64,000 bases of DNA from Paenibacillus sp. MAEPY2 (GCF_000499205.1 NZ_AWUK01000007.1:248001-312000); one strand, 5' to 3'. Shown: positions 34,983 to 44,512, counted from the stretch's first letter. A program made the numbers and translations. The notes: a model not told the origin generated them from the sequence alone.

Positions 34983-35105
34983 TCCCTTCGATGCCTACGG
35001 AGTTAGCTAAGGGTTCGGTAGAAGGTTCCCTATATTTCCTATGTATAAGAATAATTCACCCAAAATGGTTCCCCCGTTTTCAAACATGAAACTCGGCAAA
35101 TGAAT
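34983..35105 (-). promoter_or_regulatory. c-di-AMP riboswitch (ydaO/yuaA type)
   Basis: Between the promoter at 35131-35159 and the NlpC/P60 start, the minus strand carries the conserved blocks of the ydaO/yuaA leader in order: GCCGAGTTTC, ACGGGGGAACCA, TTGGGTGAAT, ATAGGGAACCTTCT, CCGAACCCTTAGCTAACTCC and GTAGGCATCGAAGGGAG. The family binds c-di-AMP and usually turns expression off when the ligand is high, often for cell-wall hydrolases, osmolyte and potassium genes. An obvious intrinsic terminator after the last block is not clear. The match is by memory of the consensus, not by a covariance-model search. Confidence 0.85.
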
Positions 35106-35130
35106 AATTAAGTTTTTGTAACCTTTTGAA

Positions 35131-35159
35131 ACTATATTGCATAAATGCGAAAATGTCAA
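35131..35159 (-). promoter_or_regulatory. Sigma-A promoter of the riboswitch-NlpC/P60 unit
   Basis: On the minus strand a consensus TTGACA (35154-35159) and TATAGT (35131-35136) are exactly 17 bp apart. Transcription would start near 35124 and include the whole riboswitch. Confidence 0.85.
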
Positions 35160-35340
35160 ACCTGTTTTAATGTTTTCTTAGCACCTCAATGTTAACGGAA
35201 TTCTGACTTTTTATGTTGAAAAAACTCGAATGAAGGATTCTAATCGATGACAAAAAAGTAACTACTGTTTCAACGGGAGAGAAATTGGACAATATATTGG
35301 TTATATTACATACATTGAAGTGGGAAATTATATTTTTTTG

Positions 35341-35370
35341 TTGACACTAATTACCTGCACATGATATATT
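35341..35370 (+). promoter_or_regulatory. Sigma-A promoter of the tRNA-Leu gene
   Basis: A consensus TTGACA (35341-35346) and TATATT (35365-35370) are 18 bp apart, about 45 bp before the tRNA. Confidence 0.75.
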
Positions 35371-35413
35371 ATTTCTTGTCGCCGCGATATAATTTCTCGG
35401 AGATACGATATAC

Positions 35414-35497
<84 letters not shown>

Positions 35498-35514
35498 TCA
35501 TAATGTATCACGAA

Positions 35515-35558
35515 AAAGGTTCCTAGAATGGCATTGATGCCTTCAGGAGCCTTTTTTA
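35515..35558 (+). terminator. Terminator of the tRNA-Leu gene
   Basis: AAAGGTTCCT (35515-35524) pairs with AGGAGCCTTT (35545-35554), with GGCAT/ATGCC inside, and T residues follow. Confidence 0.85.
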
Positions 35559-35727
35559 TTTGTATACCGATTTTAGTCGTTGCTCGTCCTAATTGTTTGT
35601 TTATTTATCCAGTAATGGAAAAAGGTTCGTTATGCGACGATTTGCCCCTGTATTTCAGGTTAATTGTACGTAAAATACCGAATTGTACCTATTCTAGGAA
35701 TCCCTCATCCACTATTCTTTTCTCGTA

Positions 35728-35741
35728 TGGAAGCGCTATCA
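35728..35741. promoter_or_regulatory. cre (CcpA) site upstream of the GH27 gene
   Basis: TGGAAGCGCTATCA fits TGNAANCGNWNNCA. It lies 43 bp before the TTG start, where CcpA would block transcription when preferred sugars are present. Confidence 0.65.
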
Positions 35742-35783
35742 ACAAGGATTTGAACGACCAAATTCAGAGGGGGTAGGGATAAT

Positions 35784-38700
35784 TTGAAACGAATCGGAAA
35801 AAGGATGGCAATGTGTTTTATGGTAGTTATGATTGCAGCAGTGCAGTTCGGAATGATGGGAACGACAGGCAATGTGGCACAAGCAGCAGATAAAAGTCTG
35901 GCCCAGAAGCCATATATGGGCTGGAGCAGTTACAGCATGCAGGTATATGACGGGGCGGGTAACTGGACATCGGCCGAGAGCATTAAGAAGCAATCGGACG
36001 CCATGCGCGAGAAGCTGCAAGCTCATGGATATGAATACATTAATATTGATGCTGGCTGGAACGGTGACGAGGATGAATACGGCCGTCCGATTCCGAGTTC
36101 TGTTCTTTATCCGAACGGATTTCAGGAGGTCATTGATTATGTTCATAATAACGGACAGAAGATCGGGATCTATCTAATTCCGGGGTTATCAATTACTGCT
36201 TATGATAAAAATCTCGAGATTTATGGTACGGGCGGAGCGTGTCGTATGCAGGATATTGCGGTAAAGCCGCTTGTTATTATGGATGCTTGGGATTCTTATA
36301 CTTACAAAATTGATTTTTCGAACCCTTGCTCACAGAAGTACATTGATTCCATCGCGGATCTTCTTGGTGAGTGGGGCATCAACTTTGTCAAATTCGACAG
36401 TGTGACTCCAGGATCAGGGATCAATAACCTGAGCCGGGATGCACGCGGTGATGTGGAGGCATGGTCCAAGGCACTGGATAGAAATAACATCTGGTTTGAG
36501 CTTTCCTGGGCGCTTGACCACAACTACGTGGACGTCTGGAAAAAGTATGCAAATGGCTGGCGGATCGATTGGGATATTGAAGCCTACGATAGCAGTAAGG
36601 GGTTGACTGAATGGTCGAGTATTTCACGCTTATTCCCCATAGCGGCACTCTGGTGGCGTGATGCAGGGCCAGGGGGTTGGAACGATTTCGACTCCCTAAA
36701 TGTGGGGAATGGCTCGATGGATGGTCTGACCAAGGATGAGAGGAAGACCGCTACCACGTTCTGGGCGATCTCATCAGTACCGCTTTATACAGGTAATGAT
36801 TTGACTAGGCTAGATAGCTATGGACTGGAATTGCTTACGAATGACGAAGTTATCGCGGTCAATCAGGCCGGACGTCCAGGTCATCCGGTATCCATAGATA
36901 CCAAGCAGCAGGTTTGGTATGCCAATAACGGAGATGGTACGTACAGCGTAGCTCTGTTCAATCTGGGCAATCGGAGTGCCGAAGTAAAAGTGAAATGGAG
37001 CGATCTTGGACTGGAAGGTCCAGCTTCAGTTCGTGACCTTTGGAGTCATTCCGAATTGGGAACTTATAATACGGAATTCAGTGGCGGCGTGCTGGAACCC
37101 CATGCCTCCCGAATGGTTAAAGTAACCGCACTGAACGGCACATCGGCCGTTAATGATGATGATACGGGCATGCGCTATAGTGGGGATTGGAAGCGTAACG
37201 GAGGCAAGGAGCAAATCGATGGCAAACAGGATCTGAGCATCGCTATTTCGGATTCCTCGAACACTGGTCCAGCGAATATAAATACGCAGCAAGGATCTGA
37301 CCTAGACGCTGGATCTGAACCTGCCGCGAATGCAGAAAATGAAATTGCAGCAGATGCTGCTGCCGTGACCGATGTGGTTTACATTAATGATGATGACAAC
37401 CATATCCAATATACGGGTTCATGGAGTCCAAACACCGGCAGAGGTTTTGGGGATTACAAAGATGATCTACATTTTACGGAAACAGACGGTGATTCTTTTG
37501 AATATACCTTTACTGGAACAGGCATTGACCTGCTGACGGAGAAAGATCAAGGGCTGGGAGAAATGATAGTCACACTCGATAATGGAACGCCTGAAACGGT
37601 TAGCGCTAATACGAGTGGTCAGCGAGAGGCCCAACAAGTGCTGTATAGTGCGGCCGGATTGGATAACGGTTCGCATACCTTGAAGGTAGTCAAAGGATCG
37701 GGCCGATATATGCTGCTGGATGCGCTTAGAGTAACAACGGAAATTGCCACCGGCGGGCAGAACAGCGCCATTAGTCCGGCTTCTGCTGACTTTGACAAGG
37801 CAACAGAACAACAGAAGGACATTGCTGTTACACTGTCATTGAACGGAAACACATTAACTGGCATTGAAAATGACGGAGTAATGCTCAGTGAAGACGACTA
37901 CACGGTGGTCGATGACAAGCTGAACATCAAAAAAGAATATCTCACCCAATTGCCTGTAGGAACGACAGACTTAAGCGTCATTTTCAGCGCTGGTGATCCG
38001 CAGACTCTTGTAGTTAAAGTCAGTGATACAACGGGCATTCGTTATGCACTCATCAATAATGACGATCCAGCCATTAAATACAATGGCTCATGGTCCCGCA
38101 GCACCGGGAGAGGCATGGGTGACTATAAGGATGATGTACAATATACCGAGACAAATGGTGATTCCTTTGAGTATACCTTCCGAGGTACAGGGATCCAGCT
38201 GTTCACAGAGGTAGACCAATCACAGGGAGAGATGGATATCTATGTGGACGGTCAGTTCAAGGAAACGGTCAGTGCATATCGCAACGGACGATTGGCACAG
38301 CAGAACCTGTACAGCATCTCGGGCCTTCCGGATGGACAGCACACGCTGAAGGCCGTCAAGAAGTCGGGTAGATTCATGCTACTTGATATGCTCAAGGTTG
38401 AGCTTCCGAATATGATTAATCCGGTGAATGCGAGCTTTGACAAATTAGCTTCCGCTCACGCTGATATTGATGTAACGCTGCTGAAACAGGTGGAAAGCTT
38501 CAAGGGTATTACCAACGGCTCTAATGAATTGATTCGGGGCACTGATTACACCGTTAATGGAGAGCGCGTTACACTGAGCAAAACATATCTTGCTGCCCAG
38601 CCCGTGGGAACGTTGAATCTCAGTTTTTCCTTCGGCGGTGATTATCTCAATGACGTACATTCTACGACGGCGAATGGAGATTTCTTCGAATACACCTTCA

Positions 38701-39707
38701 AAGGGACCGGAATAAGTTTGATTACACCTACTGGACCCGAGCAGGGAGAAATGGATATTTATGTCGACGGACAACTGAAGCAAACTGTGAACGCATATAG
38801 TCCAAGTCGGCAAATGATGCAGGAGATTTACAGCATTTCGGGACTGACAAAAGGCCAGCATACACTCAAAGCTGTTAAGAAATCCGGTGATCTCATGCTG
38901 GCCGACCAACTGAAATTTACTGTCCATACCGGAAACAGTGAACCAACAAATCCGTCGAATCCAGGTGGTCCATCCAATCCGGGTGCGCCATCCAATCCAG
39001 GCGGACCATCGACTCCAGTCGTAAAGCCTTCAGATACTTCTGTGCCATCACCAACTCCGGAATCTGGCACACCAGAGGCGGGACCAAGTACTGGCAATGG
39101 TCAGGATATTCAGTATAAGGCCTATATTCAAGGATATCCGGGCGGTTTGTTCAAGCCGGATAACAAGCTCACCCGTGCAGAGATGGCAACCATACTGGCA
39201 ATGGTATCTGAGAAAGAAGCCAACGGACCTGCTATTTCATTCAGTGATGTTAAGTCTGAATATTGGGGAGCTGACGCGATTGCCAAGGTAAGTAAACTGG
39301 GGCTGATGAATGGTTACAAGGATGGTACGTTTAAGCCAAATCAGTCCATAACTCGCGCGGAGCTGGCCAGTCTTGTGGCCCTTCTTGGTCCGGATGCCGG
39401 AACTCCAGGCAATGGATTCTCTGATATCAGCAGCCACTGGGCCAAGGAAGCCATTTTGAAAGCGCAAAGTGCAGGCATCCTGAAAGGCTATAGTGATGGA
39501 ACTTTTCGACCAAATGCCGTACTGACAAGAGCGGAAGCAGTTGTTGCCATCAATCGAGCTATAGGCAGAGCACCACTCACGAACATTTCGCAGCCGCAGT
39601 GGAAAGATGTTCCTTCCACACACTGGGCTCTTGGCGATATTGAAGCAGCATCGGCCGATCAGGTTGTAACCCCCCGGACAGAGGGCGAAGAAGCAAAGAA
39701 GAAATGA
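35784..39707 (+). CDS. Secreted SLH-anchored GH27-type alpha-galactosidase with repeated accessory modules
   Basis: This 1,307-residue enzyme has a signal peptide (cut near Ala34/Ala35), a GH27 catalytic barrel with its beta-sandwich domain (about 36-450), accessory modules, a Pro/Asn/Gly linker (about 1050-1100) and three SLH-like repeats (about 1112-1290) that would hold it on the cell wall. Nucleophile candidate is Asp205 in FVKFDSVTP; acid/base candidate is Asp264 in WRIDWDI. GH27 covers alpha-galactosidase, alpha-N-acetylgalactosaminidase, isomaltodextranase and beta-L-arabinopyranosidase; the family member is not settled. The modules are copies of a roughly 125-residue NDD...GSW...GD(Y)KDD domain (copies at 528-652 and 748-875, fragments at 455-490 and 950-1047), alternating with CBM_X2-like modules. 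The start is TTG after GAGGGGGTAGGG. Confidence 0.88.
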   Translation: MKRIGKRMAMCFMVVMIAAVQFGMMGTTGNVAQAADKSLAQKPYMGWSSYSMQVYDGAGNWTSAESIKKQSDAMREKLQAHGYEYINIDAGWNGDEDEYGRPIPSSVLYPNGFQEVIDYVHNNGQKIGIYLIPGLSITAYDKNLEIYGTGGACRMQDIAVKPLVIMDAWDSYTYKIDFSNPCSQKYIDSIADLLGEWGINFVKFDSVTPGSGINNLSRDARGDVEAWSKALDRNNIWFELSWALDHNYVDVWKKYANGWRIDWDIEAYDSSKGLTEWSSISRLFPIAALWWRDAGPGGWNDFDSLNVGNGSMDGLTKDERKTATTFWAISSVPLYTGNDLTRLDSYGLELLTNDEVIAVNQAGRPGHPVSIDTKQQVWYANNGDGTYSVALFNLGNRSAEVKVKWSDLGLEGPASVRDLWSHSELGTYNTEFSGGVLEPHASRMVKVTALNGTSAVNDDDTGMRYSGDWKRNGGKEQIDGKQDLSIAISDSSNTGPANINTQQGSDLDAGSEPAANAENEIAADAAAVTDVVYINDDDNHIQYTGSWSPNTGRGFGDYKDDLHFTETDGDSFEYTFTGTGIDLLTEKDQGLGEMIVTLDNGTPETVSANTSGQREAQQVLYSAAGLDNGSHTLKVVKGSGRYMLLDALRVTTEIATGGQNSAISPASADFDKATEQQKDIAVTLSLNGNTLTGIENDGVMLSEDDYTVVDDKLNIKKEYLTQLPVGTTDLSVIFSAGDPQTLVVKVSDTTGIRYALINNDDPAIKYNGSWSRSTGRGMGDYKDDVQYTETNGDSFEYTFRGTGIQLFTEVDQSQGEMDIYVDGQFKETVSAYRNGRLAQQNLYSISGLPDGQHTLKAVKKSGRFMLLDMLKVELPNMINPVNASFDKLASAHADIDVTLLKQVESFKGITNGSNELIRGTDYTVNGERVTLSKTYLAAQPVGTLNLSFSFGGDYLNDVHSTTANGDFFEYTFKGTGISLITPTGPEQGEMDIYVDGQLKQTVNAYSPSRQMMQEIYSISGLTKGQHTLKAVKKSGDLMLADQLKFTVHTGNSEPTNPSNPGGPSNPGAPSNPGGPSTPVVKPSDTSVPSPTPESGTPEAGPSTGNGQDIQYKAYIQGYPGGLFKPDNKLTRAEMATILAMVSEKEANGPAISFSDVKSEYWGADAIAKVSKLGLMNGYKDGTFKPNQSITRAELASLVALLGPDAGTPGNGFSDISSHWAKEAILKAQSAGILKGYSDGTFRPNAVLTRAEAVVAINRAIGRAPLTNISQPQWKDVPSTHWALGDIEAASADQVVTPRTEGEEAKKK

Positions 39708-39723
39708 AGTGAAACAAGGATTG

Positions 39724-39746
39724 GGGGCCATCATGGCCCCTTTTTT
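39724..39746 (+). terminator. Terminator of the GH27-SLH gene
   Basis: GGGGCCA (39724-39730) pairs with TGGCCCC (39734-39740), followed by six T, 16 bp past the stop. Confidence 0.9.
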
Positions 39747-39928
39747 CTGAATGATAAGAAGTTAGGGGAGGGCAGGTTTGTCGTACCGGAAAACGCGCTA
39801 TTGAAGTCATGAATCATCTCAAACCAAAGAGCTTCGGAAATGTTAAAAAAAGCAATGATAATCTACTTTTTATCGTTGCCTTTTATTCATTCCCGAATGA
39901 AACACGATGGAGAAATGAGATAAAACAA

Positions 39929-39957
39929 TTGACTAAGCCGCAAAATGTTATTATCTT
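39929..39957 (+). promoter_or_regulatory. Sigma-A promoter of the membrane AraC regulator
   Basis: TTGACT (39929-39934) and TATCTT (39952-39957) are 17 bp apart. The predicted start (near 39964) is downstream of the ATG at 39945, so that ATG cannot be translated from this promoter. Confidence 0.65.
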
Positions 39958-39971
39958 TGATAACGCTACCA
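39958..39971. promoter_or_regulatory. Degenerate cre-like site at the AraC promoter
   Basis: TGATAACGCTACCA differs from TGNAANCGNWNNCA at one position (T for A at the fourth base). It straddles the start point of the promoter at 39929-39957, a position suited to repression. Confidence 0.4.
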
Positions 39972-40001
39972 ATACCTCAAGGAGGGGGAGGAGGGTTACC
40001 C

Positions 40002-42290
40002 ATTAAATATTCCAATGTTTTTCGTAAATTTTTAATATCCTACGTGATCATTTTGGTTATACCCAGCATTGGCGGTTATATGTCTTATCTGACTTCCATC
40101 TCCGTAACACAGTCCATTTCCATTGAGAATAGTGTTACCCAACTTCAGAAGAGCCAGGAAATACTGGAGGGCCGCATGGCGGAAGTGGAGGGCTTCACCC
40201 GGCAGCTTGCGGTCAACCAGGAATTGAACGTTCTCATGAATGAAAGGGACAACGAAACGAACGTATATGGGATCTGGAGAACGATGGAGAATGTGTTGAC
40301 CTTTGGACAGACCAATGATTTTCTGCAAAATTATTATATTTATCTTGCGAATTACAATCTAATTTTGACCCCGGGTTCTTCGTACAGACCGAATCACTAT
40401 TACACGGATTTCCGTTATAACGACCTTTCGTTGGAAGAATGGATGAAGGACGTGTTGGGGAAGACCCACCGGAGTGAAATTAAACCGCTCAGCTCGTATG
40501 TCAGCAGGGGAAAGCAGACCTCGGTGATCACATATATGCAGTCATTGCCTCTGGACAGCTTCAATGATTCTTCACCGGCTGTTGCCGTTGTAATCATTGA
40601 CGAGAAGATGATTCTCAATCTGTTGTCCAGCCTGAATGACCGATACGGCGGCTGGGTTCATATCAGCGATGCGGAGGGCAATACCATTGCGCTGCAGGGG
40701 AGCGCAGAGCCCGAGATGGTGAAAATGGCTTCCGACTCTCATTTTGACCCAAGTAGAGTCAGCCAGTTCTATGGGGATGATCTCGTAATCACTACGAGAT
40801 CCGATAAGAACGGATGGGTATACCAGGCGGGCATCCCCCGTCATGTCCTGATGGAAAATGCAAACAGGATCAAGGGGATGACGCTACTGATTACTGGCGG
40901 CACACTGCTCATCGGACTGATGGTTGGACTCGTGCTGGCCTATCGCAACAGTATGCCAATCAATCGACTGTTAAGTGTAATGAAAGAGCAGTTTGGGAAG
41001 GATGAGTCGGCTCCCAAAAATGAATTTGATTTTTTGAGTGGAAATATTGCGGATATGCTTACCAAGAACAAGCTGCTCGAATCCGAATTGAATCGCCAGC
41101 TCCCACTGGTCAGAGATGCCTTTCTGAAGCGGTTGATCTCCGGTGAATTCAAATCGCGGGATGAGATTCTTTCAGCCGCCGAACAGGCAGATATTAATTT
41201 GTATCCAGGCACGGGGTATGCCGGAATTGTCCAGATTAAGGGGTATGCCAGTATGGACAGCGTTGAGATCCTGAATGAACTGAATGCCTCCCGCCTACTG
41301 TTGAAGCAGGCATTAGCTGAACTGGGCGTAGATGTCCTGATGACGGATATGGGCTCGGATAAAGTGGTCATCCTGTTCTTTTCCAAGGAAACTGACCCCC
41401 AAATGGATCGTGAAAAGGAAGATATCACGCATACCATGGAGAATCTGGCACAGTATGTGTTCAATGAATACAGGATCACCATCCAGTCCGGATTCGGAAA
41501 TCTATTTACATCGTTGACAGAGGTCAGTCTTTCCTTTGATCAGGCCAATCAGGCGCTGGAATATGCAGTCTACATGAACAAAAAAGGCATGATGTGGAAC
41601 AACGAAACCCAAACCGAAAACACCACTTATTATTATCCGCTGGATTCGGAGCAGCGACTGATTGGCACGATCCGTGCAGGAGAACTTGAAGAGGCCAAAC
41701 GTATTGTCGAAGCAATAGTTGAGCAGAACATGGAGCAGCGTGAACTGTCCATGGAAATGAAGCATCAACTTGTTGGAGAAATGAAGGGGACTTTTCTCAA
41801 GCTGCTGGATCAAAAGGCGTTTACGGAATACGCCTCCATTGAGAATGTGAAACGGCGGGTTATTGATATTGGTTCCTCGGAGCCGCTCGAAACGATAAAG
41901 ACTGAGTTTTATGAAATCATGGAAGAACTGTGCTCCGTTATTGCGAACAAAAAGAAGGATGCCCATATTCAAATCATCAAACAGATCAAGGAATATACTG
42001 CGAAAATGTATTCCGATACAGAGCTGACTCTATATCGGGTTGCAGAGCATGTGGAGCGGCCGGAGAAATACATTTCTCAATTATTCAAAGAGTTTACGGG
42101 TGTCAATTTCTCTGACCACCTCATCAAAGTACGAATGGATCAGGCCGTAATTTTGTTAAAAGAGAGCAATTATACGGTGGACGAGATTGCGTCACGGGTA
42201 GGTTACAATAGTTCTCACTCTTTTAGAAGGGCCTTCAAGCGATTGAACGGCATTTCGCCCAGCGTATTTAGACAATCGGTTGATGATTAA
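40002..42290 (+). CDS. Membrane-bound AraC-family transcriptional regulator
   Basis: This 762-residue regulator has a membrane helix near the N-terminus (FLISYVIILVIPSIGGYMS), a large extracytoplasmic sensor (about 45-290), a second membrane helix (MTLLITGGTLLIGLMVGLVL), a cytoplasmic linker and a C-terminal pair of AraC helix-turn-helix motifs (LYRVAEHVERPEKYISQLF and VDEIASRVGYNSSHSFRRAF). It is the one-component form of the YesM/YesN type and would couple an outside sugar signal to the island's genes. I place its start at an ATT codon at 40002, six bases after GGAGGAGGG. There is no ATG, GTG or TTG in frame near that site. The ATG at 39945 lies inside the promoter. Confidence 0.82.
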   Translation: MKYSNVFRKFLISYVIILVIPSIGGYMSYLTSISVTQSISIENSVTQLQKSQEILEGRMAEVEGFTRQLAVNQELNVLMNERDNETNVYGIWRTMENVLTFGQTNDFLQNYYIYLANYNLILTPGSSYRPNHYYTDFRYNDLSLEEWMKDVLGKTHRSEIKPLSSYVSRGKQTSVITYMQSLPLDSFNDSSPAVAVVIIDEKMILNLLSSLNDRYGGWVHISDAEGNTIALQGSAEPEMVKMASDSHFDPSRVSQFYGDDLVITTRSDKNGWVYQAGIPRHVLMENANRIKGMTLLITGGTLLIGLMVGLVLAYRNSMPINRLLSVMKEQFGKDESAPKNEFDFLSGNIADMLTKNKLLESELNRQLPLVRDAFLKRLISGEFKSRDEILSAAEQADINLYPGTGYAGIVQIKGYASMDSVEILNELNASRLLLKQALAELGVDVLMTDMGSDKVVILFFSKETDPQMDREKEDITHTMENLAQYVFNEYRITIQSGFGNLFTSLTEVSLSFDQANQALEYAVYMNKKGMMWNNETQTENTTYYYPLDSEQRLIGTIRAGELEEAKRIVEAIVEQNMEQRELSMEMKHQLVGEMKGTFLKLLDQKAFTEYASIENVKRRVIDIGSSEPLETIKTEFYEIMEELCSVIANKKKDAHIQIIKQIKEYTAKMYSDTELTLYRVAEHVERPEKYISQLFKEFTGVNFSDHLIKVRMDQAVILLKESNYTVDEIASRVGYNSSHSFRRAFKRLNGISPSVFRQSVDD

Positions 42291-42315
42291 ATAAATTCAG
42301 GACCCTAAGGCTGTG

Positions 42316-42348
42316 TTGTCCGTGTTCCGGACAATGCGGTCTTTTTTT
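42316..42348 (+). terminator. Terminator of the AraC regulator gene
   Basis: TTGTCCG (42316-42322) pairs with CGGACAA (42328-42334), followed by TGCGGTC and seven T. Confidence 0.75.
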
Positions 42349-42481
42349 GCGAATATGCCTCCATAATGGAAAAATGGCTGTCGTGACGCGGATTTGTGCC
42401 CCCAAAAACGGGATAACTGTACGTTAAACGGCGGAGGTGTACCTGTTTATGGGACGTCAAAATCGACTATGATCAGATCTA

Positions 42482-42495
42482 AGAAAGCGCTACCA
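42482..42495. promoter_or_regulatory. cre-like site upstream of the ABC importer
   Basis: AGAAAGCGCTACCA differs from the cre consensus only at the first base. It lies 58 bp before the first permease start. Confidence 0.5.
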
Positions 42496-42553
42496 AAATT
42501 AGCGCATCACAGACAGCTGGTAAGGGGGGATTGTTCTGGAGAAGGAAATCGTA

Positions 42554-43501
42554 TTGAATCACAAGACATCAACACAGCCAAAGGGACCTGGTTTTCTGAC
42601 CAATGCCCGCAAAAGAATGATGAAGCACTGGCAGTTACATCTGCTGGTGATTCCGCCCTTGCTATTTTTTCTCATTTTCAAGTATTATCCGATGATCAAT
42701 GCGGTTCTTGCCTTTAAGGACTATAACGTCATCAAGGGAATATGGGGAAGTGATTGGGTTGGTTTTCAAAACTTTCGTCTGTTCTTTGAGAACCCATTAT
42801 TCTGGACCCTGGTGAAGAACACCATTTTGCTGAGCGGTTATTTAGTGCTGGCCGGATTTCCAATTCCGATTGTGCTCGCACTCATGATTAACGAGGTACG
42901 CGGAGCCAAGTTCAAGAAGTTTGTCCAGCTTGTATCCTTTGCTCCCTATTTCATTTCAACGGTCGTAATGGTGTCCATGATTATGCTGTTTCTGGCACCG
43001 CGGCTTGGCTTTGTAAACATCGCCATGAATTTCTTTGGACTGGATTCCGTGAATTTTCTGGGTGAGCCGGGCATGTTCCGTTCAATCTATGTCTGGTCCG
43101 ACATTTGGCAGACTGCGGGCTATAGTGCGGTTATATATTTGGCAGCCCTTGCGGGAATTGATCCCACATTGTACGAAGCGGCCAAAGTGGATGGAGCCTC
43201 GCGTTTTCAAAAAATCCGTCACGTAGATCTGCCAGGGCTTGTGCCAACCATTGTCATCATTCTGATTCTGAATGTCGGGAATGTGATGGCAATTGGTTTC
43301 GAGAAAGTTTATCTGCTACAGAATCCGCTCAATCTAGCCAATTCTGAAATCATTGCAACCTATGTCTATCGCGTCGGTTTATTGAATGCCAACTATAGCT
43401 TTGCGACTGCGGTGGGGCTGTTCAACTCATTGATCAATCTAGTCTTACTGGTTACGGTGAATGGTTTGGCAAAGAGAGTTACTAAGAATAGCATTTGGTA
43501 G
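42554..43501 (+). CDS. ABC sugar permease (LplB/YtcP type), subunit 1
   Basis: This 315-residue membrane protein has six helices and forms half of the channel of a carbohydrate ABC importer. The cytoplasmic loop that contacts the ATPase (EAAKVDGASRFQKIRHVDLP) is near residue 205. The Paenibacillus-type N-terminus (MMKHWQLHLLVIPPLLFFL) fits LplB. The start is TTG at 42554 after AGAAGGAAAT. It is followed after 15 bp by the second permease gene and then the binding protein gene. No ATPase gene is present in the window, so it probably uses a shared MsmX-type ATPase encoded elsewhere. Confidence 0.9.
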   Translation: MNHKTSTQPKGPGFLTNARKRMMKHWQLHLLVIPPLLFFLIFKYYPMINAVLAFKDYNVIKGIWGSDWVGFQNFRLFFENPLFWTLVKNTILLSGYLVLAGFPIPIVLALMINEVRGAKFKKFVQLVSFAPYFISTVVMVSMIMLFLAPRLGFVNIAMNFFGLDSVNFLGEPGMFRSIYVWSDIWQTAGYSAVIYLAALAGIDPTLYEAAKVDGASRFQKIRHVDLPGLVPTIVIILILNVGNVMAIGFEKVYLLQNPLNLANSEIIATYVYRVGLLNANYSFATAVGLFNSLINLVLLVTVNGLAKRVTKNSIW

Positions 43502-43516
43502 GAAAGGAGTTCACCT

Positions 43517-44416
43517 ATGGCTGCAACCGTTCAAACAAAGATTAAAGAGTCCGCTGCGGACAAAACGTTCCTGGTTACTATCTATATTTTGCTCAGTATC
43601 GTGGCGCTGGTGGTCATTTATCCGCTGATCTTTATCGTCAGCAGCTCCATCAGCAGCCCGGCAGCAGTAACTTCCGGTCGTGTATGGCTCTGGCCCGTAG
43701 ATATTTCCTTCAACGGTTACAAGGCATTATTCAACACGCCTGAAATTCTAATCGGCTATGGTAACTCCATTTTCTATACGGTCGCCGGTACCTTGATCAG
43801 TGTAGCGCTGACCATCATGATTGCCTATCCGTTATCACGCAAAACCTTTTTCGGCAGGAACACGCTGATGATGATCATTACGTTCACCATGATTTTCAGT
43901 GGCGGACTGATCCCCACCTATATGGTGGTAAAGCAGCTACATCTGATTGACACCCGTTGGGCGCTGCTGATTCCAAACGCAATCTGGGTATGGCAGGTGA
44001 TTATTGCCCGCTCGTTCTTTCAATCCTCTATTCCCGGGGAGCTTCTGGAAGCCAGTGAAATCGACGGCTGCAGTGATATGCGGTTCATCTGGAGTGTTGT
44101 ACTCCCGTTATCGAAGCCGATCATCGCCGTGCTGGTTCTCATGTATGCTGTAGGGCAGTGGAATGCGTACTTTGATGCCTTAATCTATCTCAAATCGGCA
44201 GATCTGTTCCCGCTGCAACTCATCTTGAGAAGTATCATCATTCAAAACAACGGTTCGGGTGCTATGGACGTGGCGAAAATGGTGGAAAGACAGCAGCTTA
44301 CCGAACTGTTAAAATATTCGTTAATTGTGGTCGCCACTCTGCCTGTACTCGTCATCTATCCATTTGTACAGCGTCATTTTGTACAGGGGATGCTGGTCGG
44401 TTCCGTTAAGGGTTGA
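43517..44416 (+). CDS. ABC sugar permease (YtcP/LplC type), subunit 2
   Basis: This 299-residue second channel subunit has six hydrophobic segments and the ATPase-contact loop EASEIDGCSDMRFIWSVVLP. It starts at an ATG after AAAGGAGTTCACCT. It lies 15 bp after its partner and 96 bp before the binding-protein gene, in the usual permease-permease-SBP order of Paenibacillus oligosaccharide importers. Substrate is inferred from the glycosidases around it: galactose- or fucose-containing oligosaccharides. Confidence 0.9.
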   Translation: MAATVQTKIKESAADKTFLVTIYILLSIVALVVIYPLIFIVSSSISSPAAVTSGRVWLWPVDISFNGYKALFNTPEILIGYGNSIFYTVAGTLISVALTIMIAYPLSRKTFFGRNTLMMIITFTMIFSGGLIPTYMVVKQLHLIDTRWALLIPNAIWVWQVIIARSFFQSSIPGELLEASEIDGCSDMRFIWSVVLPLSKPIIAVLVLMYAVGQWNAYFDALIYLKSADLFPLQLILRSIIIQNNGSGAMDVAKMVERQQLTELLKYSLIVVATLPVLVIYPFVQRHFVQGMLVGSVKG

Positions 44417-44512
44417 TCTTTGGTTTTGGTGTATGGAGAAAAAGGATATAGAGCGTTCATACGCAAGGGTTCACGTTTCAAACTGGTAAACTACAAAAGG
44501 GAGTGATCAGAT

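Noticed and set aside
38930..39030. Direct repeats of GGTCCATCCAATCC type, considered as a CRISPR or satellite.
   Set aside because: They encode the Pro/Asn/Gly linker of the GH27-SLH protein in frame and lack unique spacers.
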